Assembly (NCBI GenBank): GCA_024958715.1
Contig: JANWUS010000012.1
Span: forward strand, 1 to 64,000
Length of the DNA stretch: 64,000 bases
DNA from: Cyanobium sp. FGCU52
Lineage (GTDB): Bacteria; Cyanobacteriota; Cyanobacteriia; PCC-6307; Cyanobiaceae
Direction of reading: 5' to 3'
Made by a program: the position numbers and the translations under genes. The notes beneath the pieces are model-generated. The model was not told the DNA's origin. It made no database searches and was given only the letters and a program-made list of their open reading frames with translations. Shown piece after piece: positions 1 through 10,295 of the stretch (positions are counted from its first letter, which is position 1; each line of letters opens with the position of its first letter).

Positions 1-3
1 CGA

Positions 4-885
<882 letters not shown>

Positions 886-992
886 ACGGCCCTCGCAGAC
901 GACGTTGTCCCCAAGGGCCACCACCATGCCCTTGGGGATGCGCGGCCCTGCGTTGGCCCTGTCGATGGGGCACCAGGGCCCAATGGCACCCA

Positions 993-1289
993 GCGGATGA
1001 TCAGCGGATCGAGCAGATCGGCCGCGAGGCAACTCCAGCGGCGGCGTAATCGCGTGCATCCGTGCAGCACCCTCGTGTGGGTGTGATCCGGGTGGCCTTC
1101 AAGCCCACCGCCACGATCCGCAAGGAACAGCAGACGATCGATTCCGAAGGGAACGCCACCACATTGGCCGCCAAGGGCCGCCACGATCCCTGCGTGGTGC
1201 CCCGCGCCGTGCCGATGGTGGAGGCGATGGTGGCCCTGGTGCTGGCCGATCACCTGCTGCGTCAGCAGGGGCAGTGCAGCCTCTGGTGA
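993..1289 (+). pseudogene. aroC: Chorismate synthase (aroC) relic
   Basis: The last 68 or so residues match the C-terminus of chorismate synthase, including [29 protein letters not shown] and a normal stop at 1289. Just upstream a second aroC-like piece can be read: ADDQRIEQIGRE (from 993), then, after a one-base frame change near 1028, [15 protein letters not shown] (to about 1073). In intact AroC these pieces are separated by roughly 100 residues that are missing here, and the N-terminal half is absent. So the copy is truncated, frameshifted and internally deleted, and cannot encode an active enzyme. AroC makes chorismate from EPSP and is normally essential, so a working copy should exist elsewhere. 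The remaining sequence at 886-992 shows no gene I can support. Confidence 0.8.
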
Positions 1290-1308
1290 GTGGGGGGAGG
1301 CCAAGGCC

Positions 1309-2022
1309 TCACTCCGCCCAGATCGGTTCCAGATCAAGCGACAACCCTGGAAACTCAGGCGCTCCCTCCAGCCGTGTGGCCTGCTCGAGCCGCCGGCCTT
1401 GTTCGCCCCCGGCCAGTGGCCCCCACACCTCCACCGCCCTCTCCGCGGGGATCAGCAACCAGCCAAGGCGGGCGCCATTGCGCTGGTAGGTGGCCATCTT
1501 CTGCCGCAGGGCGGTGAGACCGCTGGGCTCTTCGTCGCTAGGACTGACAAGCTCGACCACAAGATCGGGGCAGAGGGGAGGGAACTGGCGCCGCTGCTCG
1601 GCGGTGAGGGCTTGCCAGCGCTCTTCCAGTACCAGGGAGGCATCAGGACTGCGTACTGATCCATCGGGGAGGCGGAAACAGCCGGAACTGTCGAAGATCC
1701 TCAGAGGTGAGTCGCAACTGGGAAGGGCAATCCCCAGCTGGATGAGGAGACGGCTGTTGCGACTGCTGGTTTCGCCGCAGGTGGGTGTCATGGCAATCAC
1801 ATGGCCATCAGCAGCCAGCTCGAGCACCGCCTCAGGGTTGGCTTCACAGAGCCGCTGGAATTGCTCGGGGGTGAGCCTCAGGCTGGCCGTGAGGGCCACG
1901 GGAAGAGTGAGCGAGCCGAAAGGCTGATCCCCGCTCAGAACGCCGGGGGCAGGCGGCGTGGCGCTCAGGATCTCCTGAGGGGTGTGAGGGGCCAGCATCA
2001 GCCTCGGCAGTGCTGATTTCAC
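1309..2022 (-). CDS. Uma2 family (DUF820) endonuclease-like protein
   Basis: Member of the Uma2/DUF820 family, a PD-(D/E)XK nuclease-fold group greatly expanded in cyanobacteria and of unknown physiological role. Visible family features are the N-terminal LTPEQFQRLCEANP helix, ELAADGHVIAMTPTCGETS, then SPDASLVLEERW and PDLVVELVSPSDE, which hold the acidic residues of the nuclease-fold core, and a C-terminal VEVWGP strand. The start used is GTG at 2022; a start nearer LTLPVALTAS would also keep the whole domain. It lies between the aroC relic and a ribbon-helix-helix-like gene, in a small accessory block. Uma2 genes often appear as isolated copies; no partner is apparent. Confidence 0.85.
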   Translation of the reverse strand: MKSALPRLMLAPHTPQEILSATPPAPGVLSGDQPFGSLTLPVALTASLRLTPEQFQRLCEANPEAVLELAADGHVIAMTPTCGETSSRNSRLLIQLGIALPSCDSPLRIFDSSGCFRLPDGSVRSPDASLVLEERWQALTAEQRRQFPPLCPDLVVELVSPSDEEPSGLTALRQKMATYQRNGARLGWLLIPAERAVEVWGPLAGGEQGRRLEQATRLEGAPEFPGLSLDLEPIWAE

Positions 2023-2084
2023 TTTAGGGGGATGCGCTCAGCACAACCAGGCGGGCTGGGCATGACCTGCGCGATCGACCCCCA

Positions 2085-2669
2085 TCAGAGCGAGACGATC
2101 GCTGCCTGGGTACTGCCATTCGCAGAAGCAGACCCGGGGGCGGGCTTAAGGACAGGAGCTTCGGCACGTGGTTGACGGGACACGCTCCTGCGGGAGGAGG
2201 ACCGGGGAGAAGGGCCTGATCCAGCCTTCGGCTTCGCCTTTACCGGGGTGTTGGCCCTGGCCGGGGCGACGGTTTCGGGGGAGGCTTCCGCCACGGGCCT
2301 GCGGGCAGCGGCCTTCGCCTTCCTCCCAGCGGTGGTTCGGGCCGTGGCAGCCCTGGCCTTGCGGGGAGCGGGGGGCGCGGCACTGCGGGTGCGATGGGAG
2401 AGCACCAGCACCCACTCCTCATCGCTCAGGCCGGCCGGCCGGGCCCCATGGGCGTCGGCAAGGCGGGCCGCCTTCTCGATATCGGCCACGAGATTCTTCC
2501 AGGACGTGGCGAAGCGCTTATCCGACTGAGACTTGGCCCCACTCTCCACCAGGGTCTCGATCACACCGGCCGCCGATACCTTCTTGCGTCGCCGTTGGAA
2601 GATCTCCTTCTGCAGCTGAGCGATCAGGGCGTCGGCCCGATCGCTGAGCTGAACGGTGAGCTGGGACAT
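2085..2669 (-). CDS. Ribbon-helix-helix-like protein with basic Ala/Lys/Pro-rich tail
   Basis: Unrecognised 194-residue protein in two parts. Residues 1-50 (strand LTVQLSDRADALIAQLQKEI, basic QRRRKK, helix AAGVIETLVESGA) resemble an Arc/MetJ-type ribbon-helix-helix DNA-binding fold. From about residue 95 to 185 the chain is low-complexity and strongly basic (RKARAATARTTAGRKAKAAARR), like histone H1 or bacterial HU-tail proteins. A DNA-bound or nucleoid-associated protein is plausible by inference. The start is ATG 2669, with no coupled neighbour. The repetitive basic codons make antisense frames look open; these are shadows. Confidence 0.65.
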   Translation of the reverse strand: MSQLTVQLSDRADALIAQLQKEIFQRRRKKVSAAGVIETLVESGAKSQSDKRFATSWKNLVADIEKAARLADAHGARPAGLSDEEWVLVLSHRTRSAAPPAPRKARAATARTTAGRKAKAAARRPVAEASPETVAPARANTPVKAKPKAGSGPSPRSSSRRSVSRQPRAEAPVLKPAPGSASANGSTQAAIVSL

Positions 2670-2740
2670 GGCAATCGCATCGCTATCTCATCGGTAGCAC
2701 TACAGACTCGCCATGGCAATGGCCAACGCCCGGCTGAGCG

Positions 2741-3343
2741 TCATTGCCCTGAAGAACGTGTCGCCAGCCCCGCCAATGCGGCAGCCAATGACGACGCCGC
2801 CGGCGCATCGATCTCCTCTCCAGGCGCATCGAACAGCCCAGAGCCCAGGGCCACCGCATCGACACCAGCCTCGAGCCAGGAGTCGACGTCGCCGGCGGTG
2901 AGACCACCGGCGGCGATGCAGAACGGCAAGGCTCCGCCGAGGGGCTCGCGCAGTCGGCGCCAGTAGGCCGCACCGAGGGGTGCCGCGGGGAAAAGCTTGA
3001 CGATCGGGCAGCCCCAGGCCATCGCGGCATGCACTTCGGAGGGCGACATCACGCCCGGCACCAGCGCCAGGTCGCGCTGGGCCGCCCTCTCCAGCAGAGA
3101 ACGGTCGGCCACCGGCGAGACGGCGTAGCCAAAGCCGGCCTCAGCAGCGGCATCCACGGCCTCGGCCGTGCGGATGGAGGCTGCCCCGAGACGCAGCCCG
3201 GGGAAGGCCTCACGCAGACCGCGACACCCCGTGATCCAGCCCTCACCGGGTTGCCAGGCGATCTCCACATGCAAAAGCCCCGCCGCCGACAGGCGCTCCA
3301 GCAGAGGAGCGCAGCTGTCGGGGGTTGGGGGCCGGAGCACCAC
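2741..3343 (-). CDS. eda: 2-dehydro-3-deoxy-phosphogluconate / 4-hydroxy-2-oxoglutarate aldolase
   Basis: Class I KDPG/KHG aldolase of the TIM-barrel family, splitting KDPG to pyruvate and glyceraldehyde-3-phosphate or acting on hydroxyoxoglutarate. VEIAW holds the conserved glutamate, VKLFPA the Schiff-base lysine, and IAAGGLTAGD the phosphate-binding loop. The annotated GTG start clips the protein: the frame continues upstream with family-like sequence (ERLARPLIASLSRQPLLVV) back into the ftsH stop at 3420, but I find no ATG, GTG or TTG there. The real start is therefore either a rare codon (ATC at 3373 or 3397, CTG) or this GTG. It follows ftsH on the same strand. Confidence 0.85.
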   Translation of the reverse strand: MVLRPPTPDSCAPLLERLSAAGLLHVEIAWQPGEGWITGCRGLREAFPGLRLGAASIRTAEAVDAAAEAGFGYAVSPVADRSLLERAAQRDLALVPGVMSPSEVHAAMAWGCPIVKLFPAAPLGAAYWRRLREPLGGALPFCIAAGGLTAGDVDSWLEAGVDAVALGSGLFDAPGEEIDAPAASSLAAALAGLATRSSGQ

Positions 3344-3419
3344 CAGCAGGGGCTGGCGGCTGAGGGAAGCGATCAGCGGCCGTGCCAGCCGCTCGATCGT
3401 GGCGGTGGAGGCCGGGGGA

Positions 3420-5264
<1,845 letters not shown>

Positions 5265-5336
5265 GTCGGGCGTCTCCCTGAAACAGAAGGTAAAGGAATG
5301 TTAACCGCCCCGCCGGACCGGCGGGGCCCCGGTGCC

Positions 5337-6515
5337 TCAGGCCGCGGCCCGCAGCACCTCCACCACGCTACGGAAGGCGAACCATTCCGGGATATCCTCG
5401 CCGCCGCGGAGCATGGCGCGGAACTGGGTGCCGCTCAGCTTGCGCACGTGCAGCCCCCGAGCCTCGGCGTGCTCGGCGGTGACGTAGCCCTCCTCCTCGG
5501 TGTAGACGAGGTTCAGGGACGGCACCGTCTCCATCCCCAGCTCGGTGGCGTGGTCGCGGGCGAAGTCCTGGGCCTCGTAGGGCCCGTAGAAGTCGTCGCC
5601 GCTGAGGCTCGATTTGCAGCCCGCCATGTCGCGGCCGATGATGAAGTGGGTGCAGCCGTAGTTCTTGCGGATGATCATGTGCTGCAGCGCCTCGCGCGGG
5701 CCCGCCATGTGCATCGAGTAGGGCAGGTAGGCCCAGCGGATGCGGGGGTTGGCCACCTCCTCCGCCAGCCGCTCGTAGGTCTGGAAGCGCACCTCACCGG
5801 CGATGTCGTCGTCCTGGGTGGGCCCGCAGGTGGGATGGACCAGCACCACCGCCGCCTCGCTCACGTTGGTGGCGTGCAGCGCGCGGGTGAACAGCTCGTA
5901 GTGGGCGCGGTGGATGGGATTGCGACACTGGAAGGCCACCACGTCCTGACCGGCGGGCAGGGTGGCGCGCACTTCGGCCGGGGTGCGGCAGGGGAAGACC
6001 CGGCGGGGAAGCTCCAGCCCCTGCACCCGTCCGCCGAGGTAGAAGCGCCCGCGCTCGCAGGCGATCATCCGCACCGCCGGATGCTCCAGCGAGGTGGTGC
6101 CGTAGCAGCCCTTGGCCTCGCGCACCTTGTCGGGCTCCCAGCGGCTCTCCACGGTGAACACCGCCAGGTCCTGGCCCCGGTAGGTGAGCAGCAGCCGGTC
6201 GCCGACGGCGATCGCGGCATCGTCGGTGTCGAAGACGATCGGCAGCCCGAACAGCAGGCCGCTGGTGGTGCGGAAGCCCTCCACCACCGCCTCGTAGTCC
6301 TCCTGATGCATGAAGCCGCGCAGGGGCGAGAAGCCACCCACCATCAGCAGCTCCACGTCACAGGCGTTGCGATCGCTGCACTCCACCACCCGATCCACGG
6401 CGGCGCGCACCTGATCGCGCTCTTCGGCCGGAACCATCAGATCGACCAGGCTGCCCCCGTGGGCGGCGATCAACCCCGCGGGCGTGGGATGGGCGGCGGG
6501 CTGGGTGATCGTCAT
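5337..6515 (-). CDS. sat: Sulfate adenylyltransferase (ATP sulfurylase)
   Basis: Catalyses ATP plus sulfate to adenosine 5'-phosphosulfate and pyrophosphate, the first step of sulfate assimilation. It is a homo-oligomeric single-chain Sat/Met3 type rather than CysDN. The active-site motif QCRN (196-199), HRAH (202-205) and the GRDMAG motif (294-299) are intact, and the 392-residue length is normal. There is no C-terminal APS-kinase domain. The start is ATG 6515. It lies between psbO upstream and ftsH downstream on the same strand; the terminator at 6596-6620 separates it from psbO, so it probably has its own promoter in 6516-6595. Confidence 0.97.
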   Translation of the reverse strand: MTITQPAAHPTPAGLIAAHGGSLVDLMVPAEERDQVRAAVDRVVECSDRNACDVELLMVGGFSPLRGFMHQEDYEAVVEGFRTTSGLLFGLPIVFDTDDAAIAVGDRLLLTYRGQDLAVFTVESRWEPDKVREAKGCYGTTSLEHPAVRMIACERGRFYLGGRVQGLELPRRVFPCRTPAEVRATLPAGQDVVAFQCRNPIHRAHYELFTRALHATNVSEAAVVLVHPTCGPTQDDDIAGEVRFQTYERLAEEVANPRIRWAYLPYSMHMAGPREALQHMIIRKNYGCTHFIIGRDMAGCKSSLSGDDFYGPYEAQDFARDHATELGMETVPSLNLVYTEEEGYVTAEHAEARGLHVRKLSGTQFRAMLRGGEDIPEWFAFRSVVEVLRAAA

Positions 6516-6594
6516 GGCTTCGGGCCGTGGCAGAGGCAGGACGCACGATTCTCCCAGACCAGCCGGCAGAGCCTGGGGATGGGCGGAAGGGAAT

Positions 6595-6620
6595 GAAAAA
6601 AGGGGGCCCTTCGGCCCCCT
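6595..6620 (-). terminator. Rho-independent terminator downstream of psbO
   Basis: On the minus strand an 8-bp GC stem (AGGGGGCC / GGCCCCCT) with a four-base loop is followed by six T. It sits about 60 bases after the psbO stop and upstream of sat, a classic intrinsic terminator for the strongly expressed psbO transcript. Confidence 0.85.
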
Positions 6621-6679
6621 CGTTTGACTGGATCGCGGGGTTCGCCCGTGTGATCAGAGTCGCTGGTGCCGCGAACCGA

Positions 6680-7492
6680 TCAGGCCTTCTCGAGCCGGCC
6701 GTAGAGCTCGCCGGTGATCTTCACGTCGACGGCGGGCTTGGTGCCCATGTCGGTGTCGGAGGGCTGCAGGGCGGTGAACACACCGGCGAACTCGCCGGTT
6801 TCGGCATCCACCTTGGTGATCGAGAGATTCATGGTGCCGGTGCCGTCGACATAGGCCTTGACGGTTTCGCCCGCGAATTCATCCCCTGCGGGAACCAGAC
6901 CCACCGCGCTGCTGTAGCCGGTGGTCAGACCGCGACCCTTGGGATCGAGGAAGTTGCTGGTGCGGTAGCTGGGAGCGCGGTAGGGGCCGCTGAAGTCGGT
7001 GCTGGTGCTGATGGCGGCACCGCTGGCCTCGGCGACCAGTTCCTTGCTGGAGAAGGTGAAGGGCACTTCCTCACCGCCGGGGAGGAGAACGGTGACCGGC
7101 TGGAAGTCGATGCCACCGAGTTCCTTGAAGGTGAGCTTGTCGCCGGAGACGGTGAGATCCCCGAACACCTGATCGAGGCTGGAGGTGTAGCGGGTGAGGA
7201 TCTTGCCCGCCACGAACTGGGCCTCCTGGCGCTTGTTGGCCGGCTCACCCTTCACGAACACCTCGGAGGGGTGCAGGCAGATCTCGCGCAGCTGATAGCG
7301 GACGCCCGACTCCAGAGGGATGGAACCGCGTGCCGAATCCGGCAGGGTGGGGCAGTTGTTGGCCAGGCCGGTGTTGACGATGTCGTCGTAGGTGATGTTC
7401 GAGCGATCCACCGCCTTGGCTCCGCCGCTGCATGCGGTGACCAGGGTCAGGCACAACGCCAGCACGACGGCCAGCAGGGGACGAAAACGCAT
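6680..7492 (-). CDS. psbO: Photosystem II manganese-stabilizing protein PsbO
   Basis: Extrinsic 33-kDa subunit on the lumenal face of photosystem II that stabilises the Mn4CaO5 oxygen-evolving cluster. A signal peptide at residues 1-20 ends in a lipobox-like LVTAC, so the mature form may start at Cys21. The mature N-terminus has the family signature YDDIVNTGLANNCPTL; FTFSSKELVAEASG, DPKGRG and a conserved C-terminal GELYGRLE follow. Length of 270 is normal. The start is ATG 7492, and a strong intrinsic terminator follows the gene. Confidence 0.98.
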   Translation of the reverse strand: MRFRPLLAVVLALCLTLVTACSGGAKAVDRSNITYDDIVNTGLANNCPTLPDSARGSIPLESGVRYQLREICLHPSEVFVKGEPANKRQEAQFVAGKILTRYTSSLDQVFGDLTVSGDKLTFKELGGIDFQPVTVLLPGGEEVPFTFSSKELVAEASGAAISTSTDFSGPYRAPSYRTSNFLDPKGRGLTTGYSSAVGLVPAGDEFAGETVKAYVDGTGTMNLSITKVDAETGEFAGVFTALQPSDTDMGTKPAVDVKITGELYGRLEKA

Positions 7493-7603
7493 GGGAGAAG
7501 CCGCAGAGACGGAACGGGGACTGGGCTGAGGCGGATCCTACCGGTGGGAAACGCTCCATCCCTGCGGCTTGCGCTCGCTGGCAACAACCTGTATGAGAGT
7601 CCG

Positions 7604-7951
7604 ATGAATCAGACCCTTCCATCGCCCCCCGAGGGGGGCACCATCGCCGGGCTGGAGGAGCAGCTGGCCAGCCTGGAACGCCTGGCGGGCGAACTCAACG
7701 GGCAGCCGGAGGCCCTGCTCGATCTGCTGCGGCGGCTCGAGCAGCTGCATCGCAGCATCCAGGACGGCCCCTTCCGCAACAGCCTCCCTGCCGACCGCAA
7801 CGACCTGTTCCGCCTGCTGGCCGAGATGGAGCGCAGCGGCGGCTGGCCCTACATCCCCCGGCTTCAGCTGCGCACGTTCATGGATCTGCTGCAGCGGGAT
7901 GCATCCCATCCGCTGCCGGCCGATGCGGGGGAGCAGCCGCTGGCGGCCTGA
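7604..7951 (+). CDS. Conserved picocyanobacterial hypothetical protein
   Basis: 115-residue soluble protein, unrecognised in function but with sequence typical of a small cyanobacterial family: an N-terminal amphipathic coiled-coil-like stretch (LEEQLASLERLAGELNGQP), then LLRRLEQLHRSIQDGPFRNSLP, DLFRLLAEMERSGGWPYIPRLQLRT and a short variable tail. The start is ATG 7604, divergent from psbO. The 3' end overlaps the 3' end of convergent coaBC by 74 bp, and the overlap falls in the variable tails of both proteins. Confidence 0.75.
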   Translation: MNQTLPSPPEGGTIAGLEEQLASLERLAGELNGQPEALLDLLRRLEQLHRSIQDGPFRNSLPADRNDLFRLLAEMERSGGWPYIPRLQLRTFMDLLQRDASHPLPADAGEQPLAA

Positions 7952-9239
7952 GCGGAAGGCCGGCGAGGGCGTCGAGCAACAGGTGGGCCACCGCCAGCTT
8001 CGGCGCCGGCGCGATCGGCTCGATCCGCTCCCCCGGACCGAGCAGCCAACCCTGGTTGAAGGGCGAACCGAATCCGGCAGCGGGCTGGTCGATCGGATTG
8101 GCGAACAGCAGATCACAGCCCTTGCGGGCGAACTTGGCGCGGGCCTGGGGCAGAACGTCACCGCTGTGGGCGGCAAAGCCAAGGATCCGCTGGCCCGCAG
8201 GCCGGCGGGCGACGAGACCCGCCAGCAGATCGGGCACCGGCTCCCAGCCGCCGCTCAGGGCCGGCTGAAGATCCTGTTTCGGCAGCTTGTCGAGCCGCGC
8301 CTCGACCCGGCGATGGTCGGCCACGGCGGCAGCCATCACGATCGCATCGGCCGCAGGCTGGAGATCCACCAGCTGCCGCTCCATCTCGGCAGCCGTGACC
8401 ACCGGATGTCGCCGCAGGCCCTCCAGCAGCACAGGGTCCACGGTGAGTGGGCCGTGCACGACGTCGACGGTCGCGCCGCGCTGCAGGGCCGCCTGGGCCA
8501 GCAGCACCCCCATCCGGCCGGTGCTGGGATTGGTGAGGCAGCGGGCCGGATCGAGGAACTCCCGGGTGGGCCCCGTGCTCACGAGCAGCCGGCGGCCGGC
8601 CCAGTCCCGACGCCAGCCGTGGAGGGCCAGGGATTCCAGGGCCAGCAGCAGCCGCTCCGGCTCGGCCATCCGCCCCTCCCCCCGCCGATCGCAGGCCAGC
8701 AGCCCGTGAGCGGGAGCGACGGGGACCACCCGCTCGAAGGTCTGAAGGGCCTGCCAGTTGCGACGCACCGGCACTGCCTCCCACATCGCCGTGTTCATCG
8801 CCGGCGCCACCAGCACCGGGGCCTCGCAGGCCAGCAGCGTGCTGGCCACCAGCCCGTCGGCCAGACCGTGCACCCATCGCCCTAGGGTGGTGGCGCTGAG
8901 GGGCGCCAGAAGCACGAGGTCGGCCCATTCGGCCAGCTCGATGTGCAGGGGCCGGGCCGCCTGGTGACTCCACTGGTCGTCGTCGAGGGCGCAGGGGCGA
9001 CGGGCGAGGCTGGCCAGGGCCACCGGACTCACCAGCCGTTCCGCGGAGGGGGTGAGGGCGCAGCGCACCTCGGCCCCACGGGCCGCGAGGGCACTCACCA
9101 CGAGCGGCAGCTTCACCGCGGCGATGCTGCCGCTGATCAGCACCAGCACCCGCTGACCGGCAAGGGGATCGGCGGGGGGGAGAAGGGGGGCTGGGGCCGC
9201 TCCGCCCGGCTCAGTCCCCCCGCCTGACTCAATCCTCAT
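7878..9239 (-). CDS. coaBC: Bifunctional phosphopantothenoylcysteine decarboxylase / phosphopantothenate-cysteine ligase
   Basis: Two consecutive coenzyme A biosynthesis steps in one protein. The N-terminal flavoprotein CoaC domain has LISGSIAAVKLP, the active-site histidine in SHQAARPLHIELAEWAD, and PAMNTAMWEAVPVRRN. The C-terminal CoaB ligase domain begins at LLVSTGPTREFLDPARCLTN and includes NPSTGRMG, AAVADHR and KLPK. The start chosen is ATG 9239 (MRIESGGG); it overlaps the end of the DUF2555 gene by 11 bp, suggesting translational coupling. The C-terminal tail is extended and Pro/Ala rich, and its coding DNA overlaps the convergent gene at 7604-7951. Confidence 0.95.
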   Translation of the reverse strand: MRIESGGGTEPGGAAPAPLLPPADPLAGQRVLVLISGSIAAVKLPLVVSALAARGAEVRCALTPSAERLVSPVALASLARRPCALDDDQWSHQAARPLHIELAEWADLVLLAPLSATTLGRWVHGLADGLVASTLLACEAPVLVAPAMNTAMWEAVPVRRNWQALQTFERVVPVAPAHGLLACDRRGEGRMAEPERLLLALESLALHGWRRDWAGRRLLVSTGPTREFLDPARCLTNPSTGRMGVLLAQAALQRGATVDVVHGPLTVDPVLLEGLRRHPVVTAAEMERQLVDLQPAADAIVMAAAVADHRRVEARLDKLPKQDLQPALSGGWEPVPDLLAGLVARRPAGQRILGFAAHSGDVLPQARAKFARKGCDLLFANPIDQPAAGFGSPFNQGWLLGPGERIEPIAPAPKLAVAHLLLDALAGLPLRPPAAAPPHRPAADGMHPAAADP

Positions 9240-9447
9240 CGAAGGGCTCCTGGTCGACCAGGTGCACATAGGGGCGGGCCAGGTCGGGGCGATGGATGGC
9301 CAGGGCCCGCAGCAGATGCCAGTCCGCCAGTCCGGCGAACGGGGTGAGGTAGTCGTCGTCCTCCAGGCGCCGGGCCAGCTCTGCGATGGAGGCCTCGTCG
9401 AAGCTGGCGAGCAGTTCGGGGGTGATCGGAACGCCGGATTCGGCCAC
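9229..9447 (-). CDS. DUF2555 protein
   Basis: 72-residue soluble protein with the cyanobacterial DUF2555 pattern: an acidic helical N-terminus, LARRLEDDDYLTPFAGLADWHLLRA, and an acidic end (DQEPFDED). Function unknown. Its last codons contain the ATG of coaBC, so the two are probably translated from one mRNA. The start is ATG 9447, just divergent from tRNA-Ala. Confidence 0.8.
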   Translation of the reverse strand: MAESGVPITPELLASFDEASIAELARRLEDDDYLTPFAGLADWHLLRALAIHRPDLARPYVHLVDQEPFDED

Positions 9448-9492
9448 GGGGTGGACTCGGCAGGGGGTGCAGAGGCAATAATTGCCTGCGAC

Positions 9493-9565
9493 GGGGAATT
9501 AGCTCAGCTGGTAGAGCGCTGCGATCGCACCGCAGAGGTCAGGGGTTCGAGTCCCCTATTCTCCA
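9493..9565 (+). tRNA. tRNA-Ala (anticodon CGC)
   Basis: Full cloverleaf, 73 nt. Acceptor stem GGGGAAT/ATTCTCC carries the alanine identity pair G3-U70. The anticodon stem CTGCG/CGCAG has the 7-base loop ATCGCAC, giving anticodon CGC. The T arm is present with loop TTCGAGT. The 3' CCA is not encoded. The anticodon arm contains a GCGATCGC octamer. Confidence 0.97.
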
Positions 9566-9602
9566 TCGACCCCTGCCGCCGGTCCTGGCGACCAGCCCGT
9601 CG

Positions 9603-9764
9603 ATGACCTGGACCCCGGAGGCCGAGAAGCGGCTCAAGGAGATCCCCTTCTTCGTGAGACCGGCGGTGCGCCGGCGGATCGAGAGCCTGGCCACGGAGGC
9701 AGGCGTGGCCCTGATCGATGAGGCCTTCTACGAACAGGCCAAGGCCCGCTTCGGCGAGAAGTGA
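9603..9764 (+). CDS. PCP_red-domain mini-protein
   Basis: A 53-residue ORF beginning MTWTPEAEKRL and ending KARFGEK. It matches the short C-terminal domain of the ChlB subunit of light-independent protochlorophyllide reductase (PCP_red): WTPEAEKRLKEIPFFVRP, then RRRIESLATEAG and DEAFYEQAKARF. Standalone copies occur in cyanobacteria, and the domain binds near the protochlorophyllide site in ChlB. Whether the free form acts in pigment synthesis is unknown. It starts 38 bases after tRNA-Ala with no terminator between them, so it may be co-transcribed. Confidence 0.85.
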   Translation: MTWTPEAEKRLKEIPFFVRPAVRRRIESLATEAGVALIDEAFYEQAKARFGEK

Positions 9765-9807
9765 ACAGGCGATGGGGTAAAAGGGGTGATCCGTCCATCC
9801 CGAAGCG

Positions 9808-10002
9808 ATGTCGCAGTCGAAGCGCGAGCAGGTCGTCAGCCACCTCCGCTACATCCGCCAGGAACTCCGGGAGATGCACCAGGGCGTGATGGAAGATGGC
9901 CTGCTGCCCGAGGCTGGTGAGGTGCGCGGCGTGATGGCCCAGATGGAGGCCCTGCTCGAACTGCTCGAGGGCAAGGGCCGCAAGAAGGATGGCGACGGCT
10001 GA
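9808..10002 (+). CDS. Small conserved hypothetical protein
   Basis: 64 residues, predicted almost entirely alpha-helical (VVSHLRYIRQELREMHQGVMEDG, then VRGVMAQMEALLELLEG) with a basic/acidic disordered end. No catalytic motif. Not recognised beyond resemblance to small picocyanobacterial proteins. The start is ATG 9808, 43 bp after the PCP_red gene and in the same direction; a GC-rich dyad with a T run follows at 10111-10136. Confidence 0.6.
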   Translation: MSQSKREQVVSHLRYIRQELREMHQGVMEDGLLPEAGEVRGVMAQMEALLELLEGKGRKKDGDG

Positions 10003-10110
10003 GACAGGTCAAGCCTCCGTCAAGTCCCCCGGGGACGCTCGATGCAGCGGCCTTCCCCCCTTGCCCCGCCTCGGATCCGCTGGTTTCCTTGTCCCGTCCC
10101 CATCACCCTG

Positions 10111-10136
10111 CCCCGGCCGCGGCCGCGGGCTTTTTT
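10111..10136 (+). terminator. Possible intrinsic terminator
   Basis: A GC-rich dyad built on the palindrome GGCCGCGGCC is followed by six T. It fits the end of the transcript carrying the two small genes at 9603-10002. Several pairings compete, so the exact stem is uncertain. Confidence 0.5.
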
Positions 10137-10239
10137 ATTGGGATCCCCTATCGGTGGGGGCAAAACACTGCCGGCACGCCAGAGATGGTGTAGACATGTG
10201 GGAGCAGGTCCAGGCCGGGTGATGGGGATCCCCGCCAGC

Positions 10240-10276
10240 GGTCCTGCCTTCCGGACAGGCTTCGGAAGGCAGGACC
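10240..10276. repeat. Perfect 14-bp inverted repeat
   Basis: GGTCCTGCCTTCCG at 10240-10253 and its exact reverse complement at 10263-10276 with a 9-base loop. No T run follows, so it is not a standard terminator. It lies 19 bases before the ycf20-like start and could form a hairpin in that mRNA leader. Apart from this and the dyad at 10111-10136, I see nothing in the gap 10003-10295. Confidence 0.9.
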
Positions 10277-10295
10277 GCCCTGCCCCCCTTCCCGG

